Assembly: GCA_020718845.1 (NCBI GenBank)
Contig: DYRG01000017.1
Location: 1 to 47,451, forward strand
Direction: 5' to 3'
Source of the DNA: Thiomargarita sp.
Lineage (GTDB): Bacteria; Pseudomonadota; Gammaproteobacteria; Beggiatoales; Beggiatoaceae
DNA: 47,451 bases
The notes under the pieces were generated by a model that saw only the letters and a program-made list of their open reading frames with translations, did not search any database and was not told where the DNA came from. The position numbers and the translations under genes were made by a program. Shown in pieces: positions 45,943 through 47,451 of the stretch. The first letter of the stretch is position 1, and each line of letters opens with the position of its first letter.

Positions 45943-47175
45943 TTAAAAGTTTCCTTGAAACCAGCCCTTCACTTTTCCAAACAGGGATTTGTTTCCAACG
46001 GTGTGATGAACCGCCAAATCGTTGCGGCGTTCGTGGCGATGTTGGTTGCCAAATAACAACAAACCCACACCTGTTGCATGGATTGGGCTGCGCACCACAT
46101 CAACCAATCCCGCAATATAACGTGGTGAACCTAATCTCACGGGCATTTTAAAAATATGCTCGGCTAAATCAATTGCACCGTCCATTTTTGACGTTCCGCC
46201 CGTTAACACGATCCCAGCCGCGATTAAATCTTCATAGCCGCTTCGCCGCACCACGCTTTGGACGAGTTTTAAAATTTCTTCGTAACGAGGCTCGACCACA
46301 TCGGCGAGGGTTTGTCGAGACAGCAATCTTGGCGGACGCGCCCCGACGCTTGGAACTTCAATCATTTCATCGGGATTGGTTAATTTCACCGACGCGCAAG
46401 CATATTTTATTTTAATATCTTCCGCGTATTGAGTGGGGGTTCGCATCGCAACCGCAATATCATTCGTAATTTGATCGCCCGCAATCGGAATCACCGACGT
46501 GAAACGTATTGATCCTTCGGTAAAAATGGCAATATCTGTCGTTCCGCCGCCAATATCGACCAAACACACGCCCAAATCCTTTTCGTCAGGCGTTAAAACC
46601 GCCGAACTCGAGGCGAGTTGTTCCAAAATCAAATCATCGACTTCCAAACCGCACAATTGCACGCATTTGATAATGTTTTGAGCCGCACTCATTGCCGCGC
46701 CGACAATATGGACTTTCGCTTCGAGACGAATCCCCGACATCCCAATCGGTTCACGAATCCCTTCTTGACTGTCGATGATAAATTCTTGGGGAATAATGTG
46801 GATAATTTTCTGATCGGCGGAAATCGGAACAGCGCGAGCCGCATCAATCACTCGATCCACATCGTCTTGAATAACTTCTTTGTTACGAATGGCGACGATC
46901 CCATGAGAATTCATGCTTCGAATGTGGCTGCCCGCAATTCCCGCATACACCGAATGGATTTCACAACCCGACATTAATTCAGCTTCTTCGACGGCGCGTT
47001 GAATCGATTGGACGGTCGAATCGATATTAACGACCACGCCCCGTTTCAAACCCCGCGACGGATGTTGTCCAATACCAATAATTTCTACTTCATTATCAGA
47101 GACTTCCCCAACAATCGCCGCCACTTTTGACGTACCAATATCCAATCCAACAATTAAATTTTTATCTTTTGCCAT
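45943..47175 (-). CDS. ftsA: cell division protein FtsA
   Basis: FtsA is the actin-like ATPase that anchors FtsZ to the membrane. The 410-residue protein has GLDIGTSKVAAIVGE near 10-24, SHIRSMNSHG in the 1C domain, CLVDIGGGTTDIAIF near 203-217, GIVLTGGTSKMDG near 335, and ATGVGLLLFG. The C-terminal SLFGKVKGWFQGNF is the amphipathic membrane-targeting helix. An AGGAATTTTAGGAA stretch precedes the ATG. ftsZ follows after 133 bases. The ftsQ gene expected just upstream is not intact. Confidence 0.97.
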   Translation of the reverse strand: MAKDKNLIVGLDIGTSKVAAIVGEVSDNEVEIIGIGQHPSRGLKRGVVVNIDSTVQSIQRAVEEAELMSGCEIHSVYAGIAGSHIRSMNSHGIVAIRNKEVIQDDVDRVIDAARAVPISADQKIIHIIPQEFIIDSQEGIREPIGMSGIRLEAKVHIVGAAMSAAQNIIKCVQLCGLEVDDLILEQLASSSAVLTPDEKDLGVCLVDIGGGTTDIAIFTEGSIRFTSVIPIAGDQITNDIAVAMRTPTQYAEDIKIKYACASVKLTNPDEMIEVPSVGARPPRLLSRQTLADVVEPRYEEILKLVQSVVRRSGYEDLIAAGIVLTGGTSKMDGAIDLAEHIFKMPVRLGSPRYIAGLVDVVRSPIHATGVGLLLFGNQHRHERRNDLAVHHTVGNKSLFGKVKGWFQGNF

Positions 47176-47451
47176 TTCCTAAAATTCCTTAAAAACCAAC
47201 GGCGATCCTGTAAGGATACCGCAAATCGAGGTTCACTGCATGAAGAGAGACACCCCTCGCAATTTGAGAAACCATTTTAACAGGCACCGCAAGCGTTGCG
47301 CCCGAAAATCTTCACGCACTTTTTTTGAGACGCAAATTTTCTTCTAATTTATTGACTTTAATTCTTTAATTTTTAGTAATCGCATTCATCATATTCTCCT
47401 TTCTTAAAAAAATACGATGACACTAAACTACCTCTATGATAAAACCGTGAC
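47176..47451 (-). other. 276 bases upstream of ftsA, no intact gene
   Basis: ftsQ is normally here but no long frame exists. On the minus strand AAAGGAG (47396-47402) precedes three clustered ATGs (47392, 47389, 47385). These open peptides of only about 7 to 13 residues. Further on one frame reads REDFRAQRLRCLLKWFLKL before a stop, a basic-plus-hydrophobic stretch a little like an FtsQ N-terminus. It may be a decayed gene start, a leader or chance. Confidence 0.35.

Overview
The window reads as a chromosomal segment of an AT-rich gammaproteobacterium. Core genes have gammaproteobacterial form (ftsA-ftsZ-lpxC, rplY-pth-ychF, rapZ beside PTS genes, nagZ, lptE, recB, nudC). Several accessory traits recall filamentous sulfur-oxidising bacteria of the Beggiatoaceae/Thiotrichales type: a nitrogenase-reductase ADP-ribosyltransferase (DraT), a secreted caspase-like protease, many toxin-antitoxin remnants, Cys-repeat secreted proteins and palindromic interspersed repeats. 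The family-level placement is inference. No rRNA, tRNA or CRISPR array was seen.

Layout. 1-306: broken 3' end of an IS982-like element whose terminal repeat touches the stop codon of the next gene. 306-8928 (minus strand): secreted repeat protein, rimI, a lone peptide-type ABC permease coupled to tgt, an L,D-transpeptidase, and the ychF-pth-rplY group. 9092-10756: fadD, converging on a 1212-residue recB (10742-14380). 14454-16977: yciO, a site-2 protease and trpS in one tight run. 17120-17392: a cold-shock protein with a structured leader. 17538-20410: cysS, an HlyD-type adaptor and a small unknown protein. 20495-21532: a CoiA-like zinc protein, a perfect 32-bp palindrome and a 54-residue protein. 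21562-26530: a coupled cluster rapZ, EIIA(Man), HPr, EI, nudC and a degenerate PAS-GGDEF protein. Four of its five junctions are 4-base ATGA or GTGA overlaps. There is no sugar permease, so this is a regulatory PTS. 26535-31987: saccharopine-dehydrogenase-like protein, then pyrD, draT, apbE and gspE on the minus strand.

Accessory region A (32072-38457): an intact RelE-like toxin-antitoxin pair; a Phd-like antitoxin whose overlapping toxin gene is internally deleted; a small helix-turn-helix-like protein; and, divergent from it, a four-gene exported set of DUF4384-like lipoprotein, Cys-rich secreted protein, outer-membrane beta-barrel and caspase-like protease with an intact His/Cys dyad. The set ends in a strong terminator. 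A gspE-derived fragment and a PP2C phosphatase follow.

Accessory region B (39654-43383), between nagZ and lpxC: a PD-(D/E)XK-fold protein, vapBC, lptE, an imperfect-palindrome element, and a two-gene cassette in which a restriction-type nuclease domain is fused to a ParA ATPase and paired with a ParB-like/HhH protein. The window ends with lpxC, ftsZ and ftsA. The 276 bases upstream of ftsA hold no intact ftsQ.

The two strongest candidates for undescribed systems are the exported caspase operon and the nuclease-ParA/ParB-HhH cassette.
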